From Corticium candelabrum (Eukaryota; Porifera; Homoscleromorpha; Homosclerophorida; Plakinidae), in contig NC_085095.1 of the NCBI RefSeq assembly GCF_963422355.1, forward strand, positions 4,399,107 to 4,463,106: a stretch of 64,000 nucleotides of DNA, read 5' to 3'. Below are positions 1 to 57,081 of this stretch, piece by piece. The position numbers and the translations under genes are program-made. Within the stretch, counting starts at the first letter, position 1, and the number at the start of each line of letters is the position of its first letter. The notes under the pieces are model-generated. The model worked only from the letters and a program-made list of their open reading frames with translations, did not search any database and was not told where the DNA came from.

Positions 1-85
1 CAGCATCAAAGCTAGGTGCCAGCAAAGGAGTGACTCCAATCCGCCATTCCAGCAGAAGGAGAAAGGCACCCGACAGACTGAATTT
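1..85 (+). other. possible end of a retroelement polyprotein
   Basis: Frame 2 reads a short basic run, SSRRRKAPDRLNF, followed by stops. That style of C-terminus (basic, then APDRL) is common at the end of LTR-retrotransposon polyproteins. The stretch is too short to assign, and the window edge cuts off everything upstream. Confidence 0.15.
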
Positions 86-229
86 TTAGTAGATTAGACT
101 ATTGAGTTGTACGATATATCTCTTAATTGTTAATTTCAATGACATAGATGGGGGAGAAGCATGTAGTATATACATCCGGGAAATTACATTGTGTGAGTCC
201 AGTCATTTGATTGGCATTTAGGACTAGCC

Positions 230-999
230 AGTCATTCTTGAAATAGATCGCCTTGAGTAAACAGTAAGACCAGTTGAGCGCGTGCTTAGGACGCAGTTAC
301 TTGTGACAGGTATGCCATTCAACACTGACAAAACTAAAATTCTGAGTATTGGTGCTGAAGAAGCAAACATCTCAATTAGCTGATCGTGTTCTAGAGAATG
401 TTTCTGAATTCTGCTATTTGAGCAGCATTGTGACTAAGTCAGGGGATTGTCGCGTAGAGGTTGTTGAACGTATTCAGAAAGCTAGCAGGACATTCTGTTC
501 CTGGAAACGTAGAGTGTTTACAAACCGAGGATTTAGCAAGAACACAAAACTGAGAGTCTTTAAGTCACTAGTGATGCCAGCTTTACTATATGGTTGTGAG
601 ACTTGGGCAATCACTCAAGCAGATATTCGAAGACTGAACACTTTTCATATGCGCTGTATTAGATCTATTTTGGGTGTATCAAGACTGAACAAGATAAGAA
701 ATTCCTTCAATTTGAAATCTGCCAAGAACCAATTGAACGTCAAATTCAACATCAAACATTGCAGTGGCTTGGTCATTTACAACAGATAAACGTCTCTCGT
801 CCAGAAGAGTTGTTGCTGAGAAGCAAGTTGCATAATGTGAAATGCCCTCAGCATGATCCAAAGAGCAGGTGGATTGATACCATTCAACGAGACCTGGTAT
901 CATGGAATATTGACCCGTCACAAGCTAATGACCGCTCTTGTTGGCAAAAACTTCTGCGATGCCAAAGCCCGTAGTGGGTATGGCGGAATTCCAGGTTCC

Positions 1000-1002
<3 letters not shown>
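230..1002 (+). mobile_element. RTE-type APE LINE copy 1, 3' fragment (pseudogene)
   Basis: Decayed C-terminal part of a LINE ORF2 downstream of the reverse transcriptase core. The frame at 349-700 carries LLYGCETWAITQADIRRL and FHMRCIRSILGVSR. After a frameshift near 700, frame 3 continues with the LQWLGHL-like segment and DTIQRDLVSWNID up to about 974. The same signature (LLYGCETW, then RHxxxLxxxHMRCLR, then LRWxGHLxRM) is in copy 2 at 4570-4890, so the two are one family. It resembles the 'craniofacial development protein 2-like' APE LINEs usually placed near RTE. The endonuclease and RT core are absent, and where the 5' truncation lies is unclear. The 3' end runs straight into (TG)n. Confidence 0.8.

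Positions 1003-1077
<75 letters not shown>
1003..1077 (+). repeat. (TG)n microsatellite, tail of LINE copy 1
   Basis: About 75 bp of nearly pure TG. It starts directly after the LINE copy 1 3' end and is followed by sequence that looks like the 5' UTR of LINE copy 2. Open frames through it are repeat artefacts. Confidence 0.95.
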
Positions 1078-1078
<1 letters not shown>

Positions 1079-4000
1079 GAAGTATGGGGTTTATTCCCAG
1101 GAGCAGCACCATCTGCTACCGAGCGCGTCCACAGGTTGCGGATTGTGGAACAACCCTTACTTATAAGGGTTAGCTGTGAAATAAGCAGGCCTTGCCTGAC
1201 GAATAAGCAGTCGCGGACAATCTGGTGGCAGTGTTATCAGAGAGTGATGGCATAACAGGTAGCAGTGTTATCTCTATAAAATGTCACAGATTCTCTATGA
1301 CGACACTGGGCATGGCGAGTGCAGCCGCCATAAATAGGCTGTTGCTACAAAGTCTGATTTGATTCAAAGCAATTCAGCATAGTATCTGTAAGCAGCTGTG
1401 TTCACTTTGGCTCTAAAAAGCAGTTTACTAATTTGGGGTTTTAGTTTTCTGGTCAGCTTACTGTGTCCATACATGTTGTTTGGCATGTTGTAGTCTTACA
1501 CCTGTCAACATATAGCACGTACTGGAGGAGAGAGTGGAATCGGTTCTGCACACGCTCATTTCACTATAATCCATTCTATTGTGCAAGTTCTTTTATGGTG
1601 ACTTGTTTCGTCTGTGTCTTTATCTATTCTTTTCTTCAAGTCCAACGGCGATGGACAAGTAGTGACGGGGCAGTTGTAGAATGGCAATGGAAGCCTTTAG
1701 CTACGACCCTGCACGTTGGCGGCTCAGGTGTGATGGCCGTTCTGTTGTAAAATTGGAGTAACAGCAGTTCTTGTCCTACCTGAGCACCAGAGTAGCCCTA
1801 TTCAGGAATAGCACTGCTCTGTCCAGTAGGAGAAAGGGAGAGAAAAAGATCCCTAAAGAAAGCTTACTCCGTACAAACCTTGCTGGCCTACCACGGTCAG
1901 CGGGCATTCAATTTTGCTGTAGAAAGAAAATAAAAATTAACAATTGAAGTTAACGATTGCAACATGGAATGTAAGAACATTACGAGATAACAAAAATAAT
2001 GTCAATCTTGAGCGTCGATCTGCAGTTATCGCTAGGGAGCTAAAACGGTGTAATATTGACATTGCAGCACTGAGTGAGACCCATCTTTCTGGTCAACAAA
2101 GTTTTGAAGAAGTTGGTGCTGGCACCACTTCTTTTCATCAGGTGTCCCCATTGGTGAACCTCAACAAGCATGTGTTGGTTTTGCAATAAAATCCAGCATT
2201 GTACGTAACCTTGAGTTCCTACCTAACGGTATCAATTCTCGTATAATGTTACTACGTCTAAATCTTTCTCATGAGTGATATGCCACTTTCATTAGTGCAT
2301 ATGCATCAACTCTACCAGCTTCAGATGCCTCTAAGGAAGAGTTTTATAAAAAATTGACAAATGTTATTGACTCAGTGCCAAGAAGAGATAAACTTTTCCT
2401 TCTTGGAGATTTTAATGCTCGCGTTGCTCGGGACTATACATCATGGTGTAAAGTAATTGGTCCTCATGGTGTAGGAAGGGAAAATTCCAATGGGACAATG
2501 CTTCTCAGTACTTGTACTCAGTACAATCTAGTTATAACAAACACCATCTTTCAACAATCCAACAAGTATAAGACAACATGGATGCATCCATGTTCACATC
2601 ATTGGCATCTTCTAGACTACGTCATTGTGCGACGTGATCTGCGTGATGTCAGACAAACTCGAGTGATGAGGGGTTCTAGTAGTTGGTCAGATCATCGGTT
2701 TGAGAGGTGCATCACATCTCTTGTCATCAAGCCCAAGCAACATCAGCAACGCTTGATGCCTACTAAAAAGTTGTGTGTTAAATGACTGTTCGTCAAAGAC
2801 ATTAGATGTCAGTTTCAAGATCAAATAAAGTATTCGTTGGCTGGTATGACAGAATCATCTGACATTGACTGCTTTTGGACCGATTTGAAAACAAAGGCCT
2901 TTCAATGTGCATCTGACATTTTAGGTCATACCAAATACAAACATCAGGATTGGTTCGACATGAATGAACCTACAATTCAGCCTCTCCTTGACAGCAAGAG
3001 GGAAGCACATCTTGGGTGGATCAGGGATAAATCTTTGACTGCTAAGAAAATAGCTTATACCAGCTTGTGTCAGTGTGCAAGCTAAAATACGTTCACTGAA
3101 AGAAACCTGGTGGATGAAGAAAGCAGAATATCTACAAGCAGCAGCTGACGAACATGACATGAAGCGATTTTACTCTGGTTTAAAATCAGTTCTTGGTCCA
3201 CAGTCTAGGAGTACAACACCTATTTTCTCTCATGATGGCTCAATTCTGCTTACTAAACACAAGGACATTCTTCAGCGTTGGGCTGATCTCTTCAATCTAG
3301 TACTAAATCGTCCTTCTGTCGTTGATGATACGGTGTTAGATGAAATTCCACAGCTGGCATGTGAAGATCATTTAGCGGTGTCTCCCCATGTAGATGAGGT
3401 TTCTGATGCAATTCAGCATATGTCATCTGGAAAAGCATGTGGGTTGGATGGCCTTCCAGCTGAAATATTTAAACATGGTGGTAGAATTTTGGTAGAAAAA
3501 CTAACTCAACTCTACAGTCTTATTTGGCAATATGAAGCGGTTCCCAAATACTTCCAAAGACATTACGCTACCACAATCCATTTATACAAACGTAATGGAG
3601 ACCGCTCAATTTGTGACAATTATCGTGGCATTTCACTTCTATCTACTGCCGGGAAAATCATGGCTCAAATTATTTTAAATAGATTAACCAAACATGTCTC
3701 TGACAATATATTGCCAGAGACTCAGCGTGGTTTTTGTTCAGGTCGGGGAACTACCGACACGATCTTTACTGCTAGACAACTTCATGAAAAGTGTCGTGAA
3801 CATCATAGAGACCTCTACATAGTTTTTGTACATCTGACAAAAGCATTTGATTCTGTTAACAGAAATCTCTTATGGAGACTACTCGGTAAAATAGGCTGTC
3901 TGTGCAATCTAGTCAATATCATAAGATCATTTCACGACGATATGTCAGCTAGCGTCATTGACAATGGAGCTTCTTCCAAGTCCTTTGCAGTCAGTAATGG

Positions 4001-5145
4001 CGTTAAACAAGAATGCGTTCTTGCACCATTGTTATTTAACATCTTTTTCTTTGTCATGTTACACGTTGCCTTCAGGAATTGCGATAAAGGTGTTTACCTT
4101 CAAACGCACTCTGATGGGAATATTTTTAATCTTCGTCGCTTCAATGCAAAAACTAAAGTCAGTGACATTCTCATACGTGACCTGCTCTTTGCAGATGATT
4201 GTGCCCTTGTCGCACACACCATAGAGGATATTCAGTTCATCGTGGATTGTTTTTCAAACACTGCACGACGTTTTGGCTCACTGTAAGTTTTAAGAAGTCC
4301 GAAGTCTTGTACCAACCAAAACCTAGGACTTCTTACACACCTCCTGTTGTAAAAGTGTATGACACTCCTTTGACATTGGTTGACAAGTTTTCTTATTTAG
4401 GAAGTATTCTGTCTCAAAACATTGTTGTCGATGATGATATTTCAATGCGTCTGAGTAGAGCTGGTGCTGCCTTTGGCAACCTGACGAAATGCCTTTGGAA
4501 TGAACATGGCATAACCACATCCACTAAGGTCAAAGTTTACAAAGCTGTTGTGATCACCACTTTACTTTATGGTTGTGAGACTTGGACATTATATAGAAGA
4601 CACATAAAACAGCTTGACCAATGTCACATGCGATGTCTTCGCAAAATTGGAAATACAAAATGGCAAGACATGATACCCAATACCGAGGTTCTGAAGAAAT
4701 GCAACATGCCTCGAATTGAGGCTCTTCTACTACAAACTCAACTTCGATGGTGTGGCCATCTTGTTCGAATGAAGGATGATACAATTCCAAGGGGAAGTGT
4801 TTTATGGTCAGCTGAAGAAAGTTCTAGAACAGCAAGTGGTCAGAAATTGCGCTTTAAAGACACATTGAAATCCAATTTGAAATCTTGTAATATTGATATA
4901 TCCAACTAGGAAAGCTATGCGTCAGACAGATCTCTGTGGAGATCTTACTGCAAAAAATCTCTAGATCATTTTGAAGACCAACATTTGAAAACACTCCAAC
5001 AAAAAGGCAGGAACGAAAGACGATCTCTAAGAGTGGGAACTTTACACGCGATGTTTGTGGATGCTCCTGCACGGCACGCATTGGTCTTTGGAGACACAAG
5101 CAAAGCCATAAATGAGGTTGGTCGTGTTGACCACGCACTTCATCA

Positions 5146-5147
<2 letters not shown>
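1078..5147 (+). mobile_element. RTE-type APE LINE copy 2, near full length, inactivated
   Basis: A LINE with an AP-type endonuclease and reverse transcriptase. The endonuclease begins at 1944 with IATWNVRTLR and the catalytic-type IAALSETHLSG segment. It continues in other frames at 2354-2785 (LLGDFNARV; LDYVIVRRDLRDV; SSWSDHRF). The RT lies in 3075-4286: SSGKACGLDGLPAEIFK, YRGISLLSTAGKIM, AFDSVNRNLLW, then motif C LLFADDCALVA at about 4180-4212. The post-RT region is 4199-4909 (LLYGCETWTLYRRH, LRWCGHLVRMKDD). There are at least four frame breaks (near 2190, 2790, 3080 and 4280), so it cannot make one protein. The usual VQQGC RT motif reads VKQECVLAPLL. The region 1078-1943 is taken as 5' UTR by position only. 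The 3' end abuts (GT)n. Confidence 0.85.
1944..4909 (+). pseudogene. ORF2 of LINE copy 2 (endonuclease-RT), frameshifted
   Basis: Coding portion of LINE copy 2. Segments in order: 1944-2189 APE N-terminus; 2354-2785 APE core ending with the SDH-type motif (WSDHRF); 2837-3085 linker; 3075-4286 RT fingers and palm with FADD at about 4186; 4199-4909 thumb and C-terminal domain. No RNase H or zinc knuckle is visible. Several +1/-1 shifts separate the segments. In life it would nick target DNA and reverse transcribe its own mRNA. Confidence 0.8.

Positions 5148-5231
<84 letters not shown>
5148..5231 (+). repeat. (GT)n microsatellite, tail of LINE copy 2
   Basis: About 84 bp of GT directly after the LINE copy 2 3' UTR (which ends ...CTTCATCATC). 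It has the same arrangement as the tract at 1003-1077. Confidence 0.95.
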
Positions 5232-13881
<8,650 letters not shown>

Positions 13882-14420
13882 GACTGTGGAATTCGAAATG
13901 GAAGAGCTAAACTAGTGGAAGCGTCAATCACGCTAAGAATTATTCGAATGCGCATGTCCAGTGTGTAGCTAGTGCGCAGTAGAGATAGAGACTTGGAGGT
14001 AACTGCGCAAGCATACATCTAGTAGAACTTCATCGTATTACGGAGACTGGTAGGGCATGTACTAGACACACTTGACTCAATTTAGACTATTCTTCATACA
14101 TTTCATGCAGAAGTTGATTTCTAGTGAGTGTGACTAGATATTGTTTGTAACCACGTGTATGTGTTATAACTTAATTACACAAACTCTTCACGGCTTGCTG
14201 TTTATAGCGCAATAATGAATTATAGATACTGATCGAGCTGCGTATTGTGCATGTATTCCTAGAGGGCATATCTTCCCCATTGCGTCCGAGCACTTAACTT
14301 AAAACAAGAAATTCATCAACCTATCCTCCAGATTCTTGAAGACTGCTGATGTTATTGCAATTCCATTATCCACTAGATTTAACAAGTCTATTGAAACTGC
14401 AATGGTCCAAGTGATTGAAA
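13882..14420. promoter_or_regulatory. CDC5L upstream region
   Basis: The interval between the CDC5L start codon and the first transposon upstream. The promoter and 5' UTR must lie here or further right, but no TATA box or clear initiator stands out, and no divergent gene was found. Confidence 0.3.
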
Positions 14421-15847
14421 AATGGGTAATGTGACACCTAGACATGGTGGTTCAATGAAATCAGCTAACAGTTATCGTCCCATTGCTTTGCTTCCTGTTG
14501 TTTCCAAAGTGATGGAGCATCTTGTGAAACGACAACTGCAATTATATCTCATCGAGAATGACCTTCTCTCAAAGTGCTTCTTGCCGTAAAGAAAGCTTTC
14601 GATTCTAGTGATCGTGACCATACTATTCTGATGAAGAAACTCTCATTGCTAGGAGGAGTCCTCTTCTCTAAACTGGTTCAGTAGTTATCTTCAAATAAAT
14701 TCCTAAGAGTCAGTTTTGACCAAATGAAATCAACTTGGTTTCCTTGTGAAAAGGGAGTTCCCCAAGGTTCTGTGCTGAGACCTTTACTTTTTTCACTGTA
14801 TATTGATGATCATGACCTGCCTGATGTCGTGCGTATGTCTTCTTGCAATCTGTTTGCTGATGACACGTCTCTCTACGCAAGTGCACTGTCTGTAAAAGAT
14901 GCAACCTGCCTTGAGTCGAGTTGAAAAGTGGTTCAACCATAACAAACTACAACTCAATTTTACCAAGACCAAATTTCTTGCTATTAGGAGTTCTAGAGGT
15001 GCTACTTTACCTGAAAGTTGCAGAGTGACAATTAATTAATGGTCATGTAATTGAACACGTCCACCAATACAAGTACCTTGGAGTAGTGATTGATGAGCGT
15101 TTAACCTGGCGAGCACACGTTGACTGTCTGTGGACGAGCATATCAGAGACTACTGAGACCGCATGTCCAATCATACATATACTGTCCAGAGATGACAAAA
15201 TTATATTCTTCAAATCACTAGTCCGACCAATCCTCGAACACAGATCTGTTGCGTGGATGAACTGTGGTACGTCTATTTTCAAAAGGTTAAAGCTTGTTGA
15301 GGGTTATGCTGTTAGAATCATCACAAATTCTCCTTGTTGGACAAGAACTACTGAGTTATTTGCATCTCTAAACCTACCGAAACTTGAGGACAGACTGACT
15401 TTCTTCTTGGCTGTTATGACTTACAGATGTGTCCACCACAGCTGTCCGTTCTACCTGAAAGGCACTTTCTGCAGTTGATAGTCTATGTAAACGGCCAACA
15501 AGGAATACTCAAAGAATTCTCTGTCCTTCACCAAGAAACAACTTTATAAAGAGAGCACTAAGTTTTAGTGGATGTAGCTATGGAACAGTTTGCCGGAGTG
15601 TGTGATATCAAGTCTCATGACTCATTTAAATGTATGTATAAGTCAACTGTAATGTGTTTAGTGTAATCGTGTTAATCCTTAATTAGTACTGTAATCTTAG
15701 ACGTTTGTTGTTGGTGCTGTTTGTTATGTGTATTAATTAGGCGTTGTGTCTGTTTGATGCTGCAGGGTACGTACATGGAAGATCAGTCTTTGACTGAACA
15801 GTATTATTAATTTTTCTGGGTAAATAAACAACTCATCATCATCATCA
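14420..15847 (+). mobile_element. CR1/Jockey-type LINE, 5'-truncated and degenerate
   Basis: RT fragments in shifting plus frames: SANSYRPIALLPVVSKVMEH (14460-14520), [20 protein letters not shown] (14752-14810), [14 protein letters not shown] (14847-14890), KWFNHNKLQLNFTKTKFLAI (14928-14988), YLGVVIDERLTWRAHV (about 15074-15120), VRPILEHRSVAW (15220-15256). Stops and frameshifts break every segment, and part of the palm between RT motifs 2 and A is deleted near 14587. No endonuclease is left. The 3' end is AAATAAACAACTC followed by (ATC)n at 15833-15847, as is usual for CR1/Jockey-like tails. Confidence 0.85.
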
Positions 15848-15984
15848 ACTGTTCATAGGTAACTATAGTCACTAAATGGTATGTGATCACCTCCATTTCA
15901 AATTAACGAAGGGGCTGCATTTACCTCCACACTGTGTACCATCATGGTGCGCACTATGATGTTGCAAAGTGGCTAATCTATTCA

Positions 15985-18363
15985 ACAATTTGGTCAATAT
16001 CAACTACACGCTGTCTGCATGTGCACGATTGCCAAACCATTCAAACGGTTTTGGCCCACTGATGACCGAATATCTGTCTTCATCAGCCCAAGACTATTGA
16101 TACGTACTCCTCTCACGCTTGCAAGATGTGACAAGTATCGTAGCAAGGAGCTTGAACATGTCATAGGTGTTGGGGAAGAACAACCTGTGTGTTGCTGAAA
16201 AACGCTCTGCATGAAAGTTGGTCAGCCTTCTGTGCTGCCTCGATCCCGCTGTGTAAGTTCCCAAACTTTCAGCTCAGCTGGAAAGCTGGTAGCAGAAGGC
16301 AAGTCTTCAAATTCTTCATATATTTCTGCACCAAAGCAGAAACATCTGGTAGCTCTTCTGAAGACACTAGGTGCTTGGGAATTAAAGCGTGACCACTTGC
16401 AACAAGCTTTTAAGAATGGCGCAAACCGTTCCTGCATCTGGGCAATCAGGTTGTCCAAAAATGGAATGGTAATTATTTAATGGTCTTACATAGTGTATTC
16501 TTCAGCATTTCCTGCACACAGAAATTAAAGTCAGACCAAATAGGAGTACAAAGTAAAACTCTGCACAGCCCATACGTGTCTCATACCTGGTACGTTATCT
16601 CTGTTCCTCTGTCGTTCAGACAAGATCTTTATTGACAGAAACGTCTCTGCGTTGGTACATACGCCTGATGGTTCTGTTAACTGTTTCGCTGAAGCGAACC
16701 ATGCTGCATGAACATTGTCAACATCACTTTGGAAAGATTGAAGTGCTGATACCACACTAAAAACGTGATTATAGGCAGGTGAAAGGTCTAACTCACAGCT
16801 CTGTAGACAATTTGTCAGTGACTTGATGTAATCAAGAGCTCTTCCTGTTACAACCAAGGCTGCATGGCCATTACAAAGAAGAACTGGCAAATTCCTAGAT
16901 TTGCTGTACTGATTGAGTCTGCACTCAAGTGATGCTCTTGATTCTCATGAATAGTGTCCAGAGTTTCTAGTAATGGTACCAGCAGGCCTTCGAAAGTCTC
17001 CAAGGCAGTGTGTCTTGCAGACCAGTGGGTTTTACAAAGACTGACAAGTCGCTGTCTGATGTACTGTCAAGACACATTCCCTGGATGCAGTCTTGACATT
17101 CCCTGGATGCAACATTCTAGTTCTGACAGTCCTTTTGTTTGGTGAGTACTCAAAGAAGACGTTCACTGACTTACAAGTTCCCATCAAGTTCTTTACAGCC
17201 TGTACACTTGAAGCATGAACAATGCACATGAAAGTTGCAATGTACATAAACAGCCTAGCTAGCCAACATCGTTCTCAAGAAAGGCACGGATGCTGCCTGC
17301 AAGTATCTCCAAGATGTGCAAGCACAAGGAACAAACCCACAAATGATTCAACAAGTTTGTGACTTTCACTGACAAAGCACACAACAACTGCCATTTGCTC
17401 TATTTTGATGGAATCTGACACTTCATCAGCAGATATAGCAAAGAATACAGACTTTGTTACTTCATCTGATATATGCTCCTGTTGATACTTGCCATCTCAT
17501 TCTGCACTTCAGAACTTTGTATATCACCTTTCGCTTGGCAGATATGGAAGTGAAGTTCTCTCTCAGGGCAATATGACCAGCAACAACGCGAAAGTCCAGA
17601 AGTGCAAGAAAATTACAAGGATTGGATATCACATTTGAATAGCTTGCTACACTGTTGCTAGGTTCTCTGTGGCCTCTGAGAGCTATGGCCTGTCGACAGC
17701 AAATCAGAATTGTCTTGACAATAGATGAAAGCATCAGATGATAACGAGCAATTTTTGCTGCATGTGCTGTGACCATTCATTGCTCAACAGTTGCCGACTT
17801 CTCCTTGGACATGGTCAGAAACATAAATGCATCCTTCAAAAGATTCTGGTGAGCAACAGAGTTGTGATGGTTTCCAAAGTGTGCTTGGTGCCAGCAGAGC
17901 TTGACATGGACTTTGCGATGAGCAGGCCAACATGAGTGTTGTGACTCCTGCCAAATAGTACACATGGAATGCAATAGCATAAGCCAGCCACTCATATGTT
18001 TCCAGCCATGTTGTGTAAAATGTATGATAGTGCCCATATTCTACTTGACTAGGGAAGGGTAAGTCTGATCGAATCATGAACGAAAAGGATTTTCTAGACG
18101 CAACAACTTTGAATTATCAGTGCAACTGCACTGTCCAACATCTGCCACATTATCGATCCAAAGCAACAACAGCTGTAGCTATGTGTCCAGCTAGCAGAAG
18201 TTGAACTAGCAAAATCAGCGGTGGTTGTTACCGGTATTGCTTCGTTCACTTCACGTTCCACTTCAATCGACTCAACATCTCCAATTCCGGTTGTTCTCCG
18301 CTCTGCCTTGCTCCACAAATTAAGAGTACTTTGAGAAAGTTGTCTTGGCTCTTGTCTTCGTTT
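15985..18363 (-). pseudogene. hAT transposase remnant (ZMYM1-like, DUF4371 plus dimerisation domain)
   Basis: Order along the minus strand: basic N-terminus MKRRQEPRQLSQSTLNLW (start at about 18363); TTF-type zinc-finger region around 18020-17940 (FYTTWLETYEWLAYAIA); DUF4371-type core at 17776-17462 (QAIALRGHREPSNSV, NPCNFLALLDFRVVAGHIAL); middle region 16890-16531 (VTGRALDYIKSL, FVQSDVDNVHAAW-like); LDNLIAQMQERFAPFL at about 16460; C-terminal dimerisation motif MKTDIRSS and VGQNRLNGLAIVHM near 16080-16020. Stops and frameshifts occur throughout, and the catalytic acidic residues cannot be placed. It is one decayed transposase gene, not separate small genes. Terminal inverted repeats were not found. 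Confidence 0.8.
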
Positions 18364-18395
18364 CATAGCTAAGCAGCTACTGTCAAAACAACTCA

Positions 18396-18768
18396 AGTGA
18401 TTCTAGAGAACAGAATTCAGACAGTTCAGGGATGCCATTGCCATGGTGATGATGCCAATTGTAGCACCAGACTTCAAAATTATGGTACCAGGTTTGGGTG
18501 GGAGTCTTAGCCCGGTACACAATATCGCTGCTGACCTCAGCAGTACAGCATGCTGCCGAGCTCAACAGCGATATTGTGAACAAAATCTTTGCAGTGCTGT
18601 TAGAGTCAATAATATTCCAGGCACAGGCGGCAGAAGTGGCTTTGTGGCACCTAAGACACGTGATTAGTTTTTCTACAGCGAGGATTGACAATCCGGGGAA
18701 TGACGAGGACGAAGAGAGACTGGGTCGAGTCTCTATTGCTGACGCTATCTAATTATCATATGTCCTGA
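18396..18768. other. unassigned sequence between hAT remnant and palindrome
   Basis: Overlapping frames on both strands (plus 18498-18752, minus 18691-18383), neither recognisable. The minus frame has a CLRCHK Cys pair and later Cys pairs, but no family fits. Confidence 0.2.
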
Positions 18769-18771
18769 CTA

Positions 18772-19104
18772 GCAGTATCACACAAGGATACAAAAATATT
18801 TTATGTAAGAAATAAAAGCAAAGTAGGAATGGCTCCGTACTTTAATTAAGCTACTGCTTGAAGAAATAGAGGTCAAAACTTTCACAGACAAGTACTCATA
18901 CTTTACATCTGAAACCAATCTGCCACAATTGAAAGTAAACAGAGTAAAGTAAGGATTTAAATGTGGGAGATTGGTTTCAGATGTAAAGTATGAGACTTGT
19001 CTGCGAAAGTTTGACCCCTATTTCTTCGAGCACTAGCTTAAAGTATGCAGCCATCCCTACTTTGTTTTTTATTTATTACATAAATATTCTTGTATTCTTG
19101 TTCA
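18772..19104. mobile_element. palindromic foldback MITE
   Basis: Two arms of about 145-150 bp in inverted orientation (18772-18925 against 19104-18960). They match through segments such as TACTTTACATCTGAAACCAA, AGAAATAG-GGTCAAA and AAAGTAGGRATGGCT, with scattered indels, and meet across a short AT-rich spacer (18926-18960). It could form one long hairpin. No coding capacity. The class is undetermined. Confidence 0.75.
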
Positions 19105-19873
19105 TGTCCTTTTTTATAGAAACACATGCATTGTTACAACTCATACTCAGATAGTATAGATACAAGTAAAGTTTCATTAGTACCAGGCAATGCTAGATAG
19201 AATATTAATTAGTTAATAGTACACAAGCTAATTTATTACAAAGAAACATTCTTACGACTCATAGTATATTTGAGTATTGCCTAGACTGCTACGTTAATGC
19301 TTCTAGTCTAGATCTATACAGAAGTTTCATTAGTACCAGGCAATGTGATAGTCTTGCACAGCCAGCCCCTTCCTCTTTGTGACTTCCATATCACAAGCTA
19401 ATTTGATTATGATATGGTAATTGGTGTATGCGTTCCAGTCCCATGCAAGCAGGACTTGTACTTTCTCTTCTACCAGTTAGAACGGTCTCTATCACACGCA
19501 CATGCACGTTTTCTGCGCAGATCTTGTGAGGGACACTGAGATCCTGTTTGTGGGCCCACGCAGAGAACAGGAAAAATCCAACGAAACTGTCGACAAGTTG
19601 ATCGGCACTGACAGATCTCGCGAGTAAATCGATGGGCGTTTCAAGTAACAAGCAAACAATGGGAAAGAAAAGATCCTGTGAGCGACACATAAATCCCGTG
19701 AGCGAAATGAAGATCTAAACTGGCAAGTTGATCAGCTCTCAAGCTTCGTGAATAGGCTAAATCGTCGAGTGTTTCAAGTCATGCAGAATGAATGGAGTAG
19801 CACAGATCCTGTAAGCGCTTTGAGAATAGCAAAGATCCACAAAACTGGCAAGTCGGCACATGCATGCGACTCT

Positions 19874-20341
19874 GAGCGCTTTCACACACAGGGTTAACTT
19901 CGGTTAAATCGGGTTAACTTTGGGTTAGACTCCAATTACCCCAGTCATGTGAATGCGAGTTTAATTAACTCAAGTTAACTTGGGTTAAGACAAGGGTTAG
20001 ACAAGGGTTAAGCTAACCCTGGCTCTGGGTTAAAGCGGGTTAGAGTGGAGTTAAGCAAAGACACGCCCTAATATATGCCAAAACATGCCTTACAATCGAT
20101 CTACAAATGGCTTCGACTTCTGGTGTTCTGCTATCAGCGTTTCTGCTTTCCTATTCTCAAGCAGAAACTTCAAGTAATTGACATATTTGCTCTACTCTAG
20201 ATCTTCTGCATCTAATTACCTGTGATCTAAGTGTGAACGCAAGTTGGGTGGAGTAGGGTTATCATTACTCTACCCAAGTTACCCTAACCCGAGTTACCCT
20301 AACCCAAATTAACCGAGTTAACCCTGTGTGTGAAAGTGCTC
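19874..20341. mobile_element. TIR element with GGTTAA-rich subterminal repeats
   Basis: 468 bp. Left end GAGCGCTTTCACACACAGGG and right end (reverse complement) GAGAGCACTTTCACACACAGGG-type, with TCT on both sides as a possible 3-bp TSD (PIF/Harbinger-like). Both subterminal regions are dense in GGGTTAAC/GGGTTAG units in inverted orientation. The frame at 20326-20664 only begins inside it and is not recognisable. Confidence 0.7.
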
Positions 20342-20344
20342 TCT

Positions 20345-21020
20345 ATGTCACACACAGAGAAAGGCGTGGAAAATGGCTTGGCAAATTTCACAGCAAAAAA
20401 AACATCATCCCAATGTCGTCAGAATATGCTAGGGCCAAAGAGATAGTCAAAGATCATGGCCCCTGCGTAGCCACACAAGATGATACAAAAATTGTGGCAT
20501 TTTATCAAAGTATTTCAGAGCTATGCTATCCCAAAGTGAAAATCAAGATTAATATTAACTATCGGTGCCATCCCTACTTAGTGAGTGCTAGTGCACTCCC
20601 AGATACTTCATTTTATGGATTAATGAGACTTCTAAATCAGATTTCCATTCTCTGTGAGGTGTGAACCCACCCTCCCCAGAAAAGCGCTAGCGCAAGAAGT
20701 ACTGTACCAGTCTCTAAGATGACACACCAAATTTCTGGGAAAATGCAGGCAAGCACAGTACAATAGGAAGAGCATATGAGACAAATTGACGCTCATATAG
20801 TTTGAAGCGTGGCATTACAAATGAATAGGCATCAACTGCAATCATGTCAAAAGTAACATAACTGTTGCACAGAAGTTTCATACCTTCTATTTATAATGTA
20901 TACATTACAACACTGCTAAACATCACCATATGAACATGAGTGCAAAGATAATGTCTAAATTAAAACGCTATGTCTTAGGTAAAAACCAGTGAAACAAAAC
21001 CATCAAAATTTTCTTTTCAA
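20345..21020. other. no gene seen; 3' flank of the receptor gene
   Basis: A 112-codon plus frame at 20326-20664 has no recognisable domain. The rest is AT-rich without structure that could be assigned. Confidence 0.3.
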
Positions 21021-21022
21021 TG

Positions 21023-21028
21023 TTTATT
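21023..21028 (-). terminator. polyadenylation signal candidate for the receptor gene
   Basis: AATAAA on the minus strand, about 340 nt downstream of the receptor stop codon at 21370-21372. It is the only canonical hexamer seen in that position, and cleavage is unproven. Confidence 0.45.
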
Positions 21029-21369
21029 CAAATCCAGTGCAGTAGCTACACAATCCTCTTACAACAAGCATACAACTGTCAGACTTGCACGATAGTAAAT
21101 CCTTACAAATTATCAAGTTCAGAATTACAGTGTACAAGGGTTAGCTACAAACAACCATTACAGCAAATCACATCAATACCGGCCCTTTCAGCAACAAACT
21201 CTAGCAGCTAAAAACAAAGCAAACTAAATCACAGTTGCAGCACGACAGCATGTAGGCAAGTCCAATTTCCAGTCTATAATTGGATCCATTACAAAATATA
21301 GATCTTACTCTTATAACCAAACAGGATTGACAGGCATAACAAGGAGTGATTAACTTAATACATCTAAGC

Positions 21370-57081
<35,712 letters not shown>

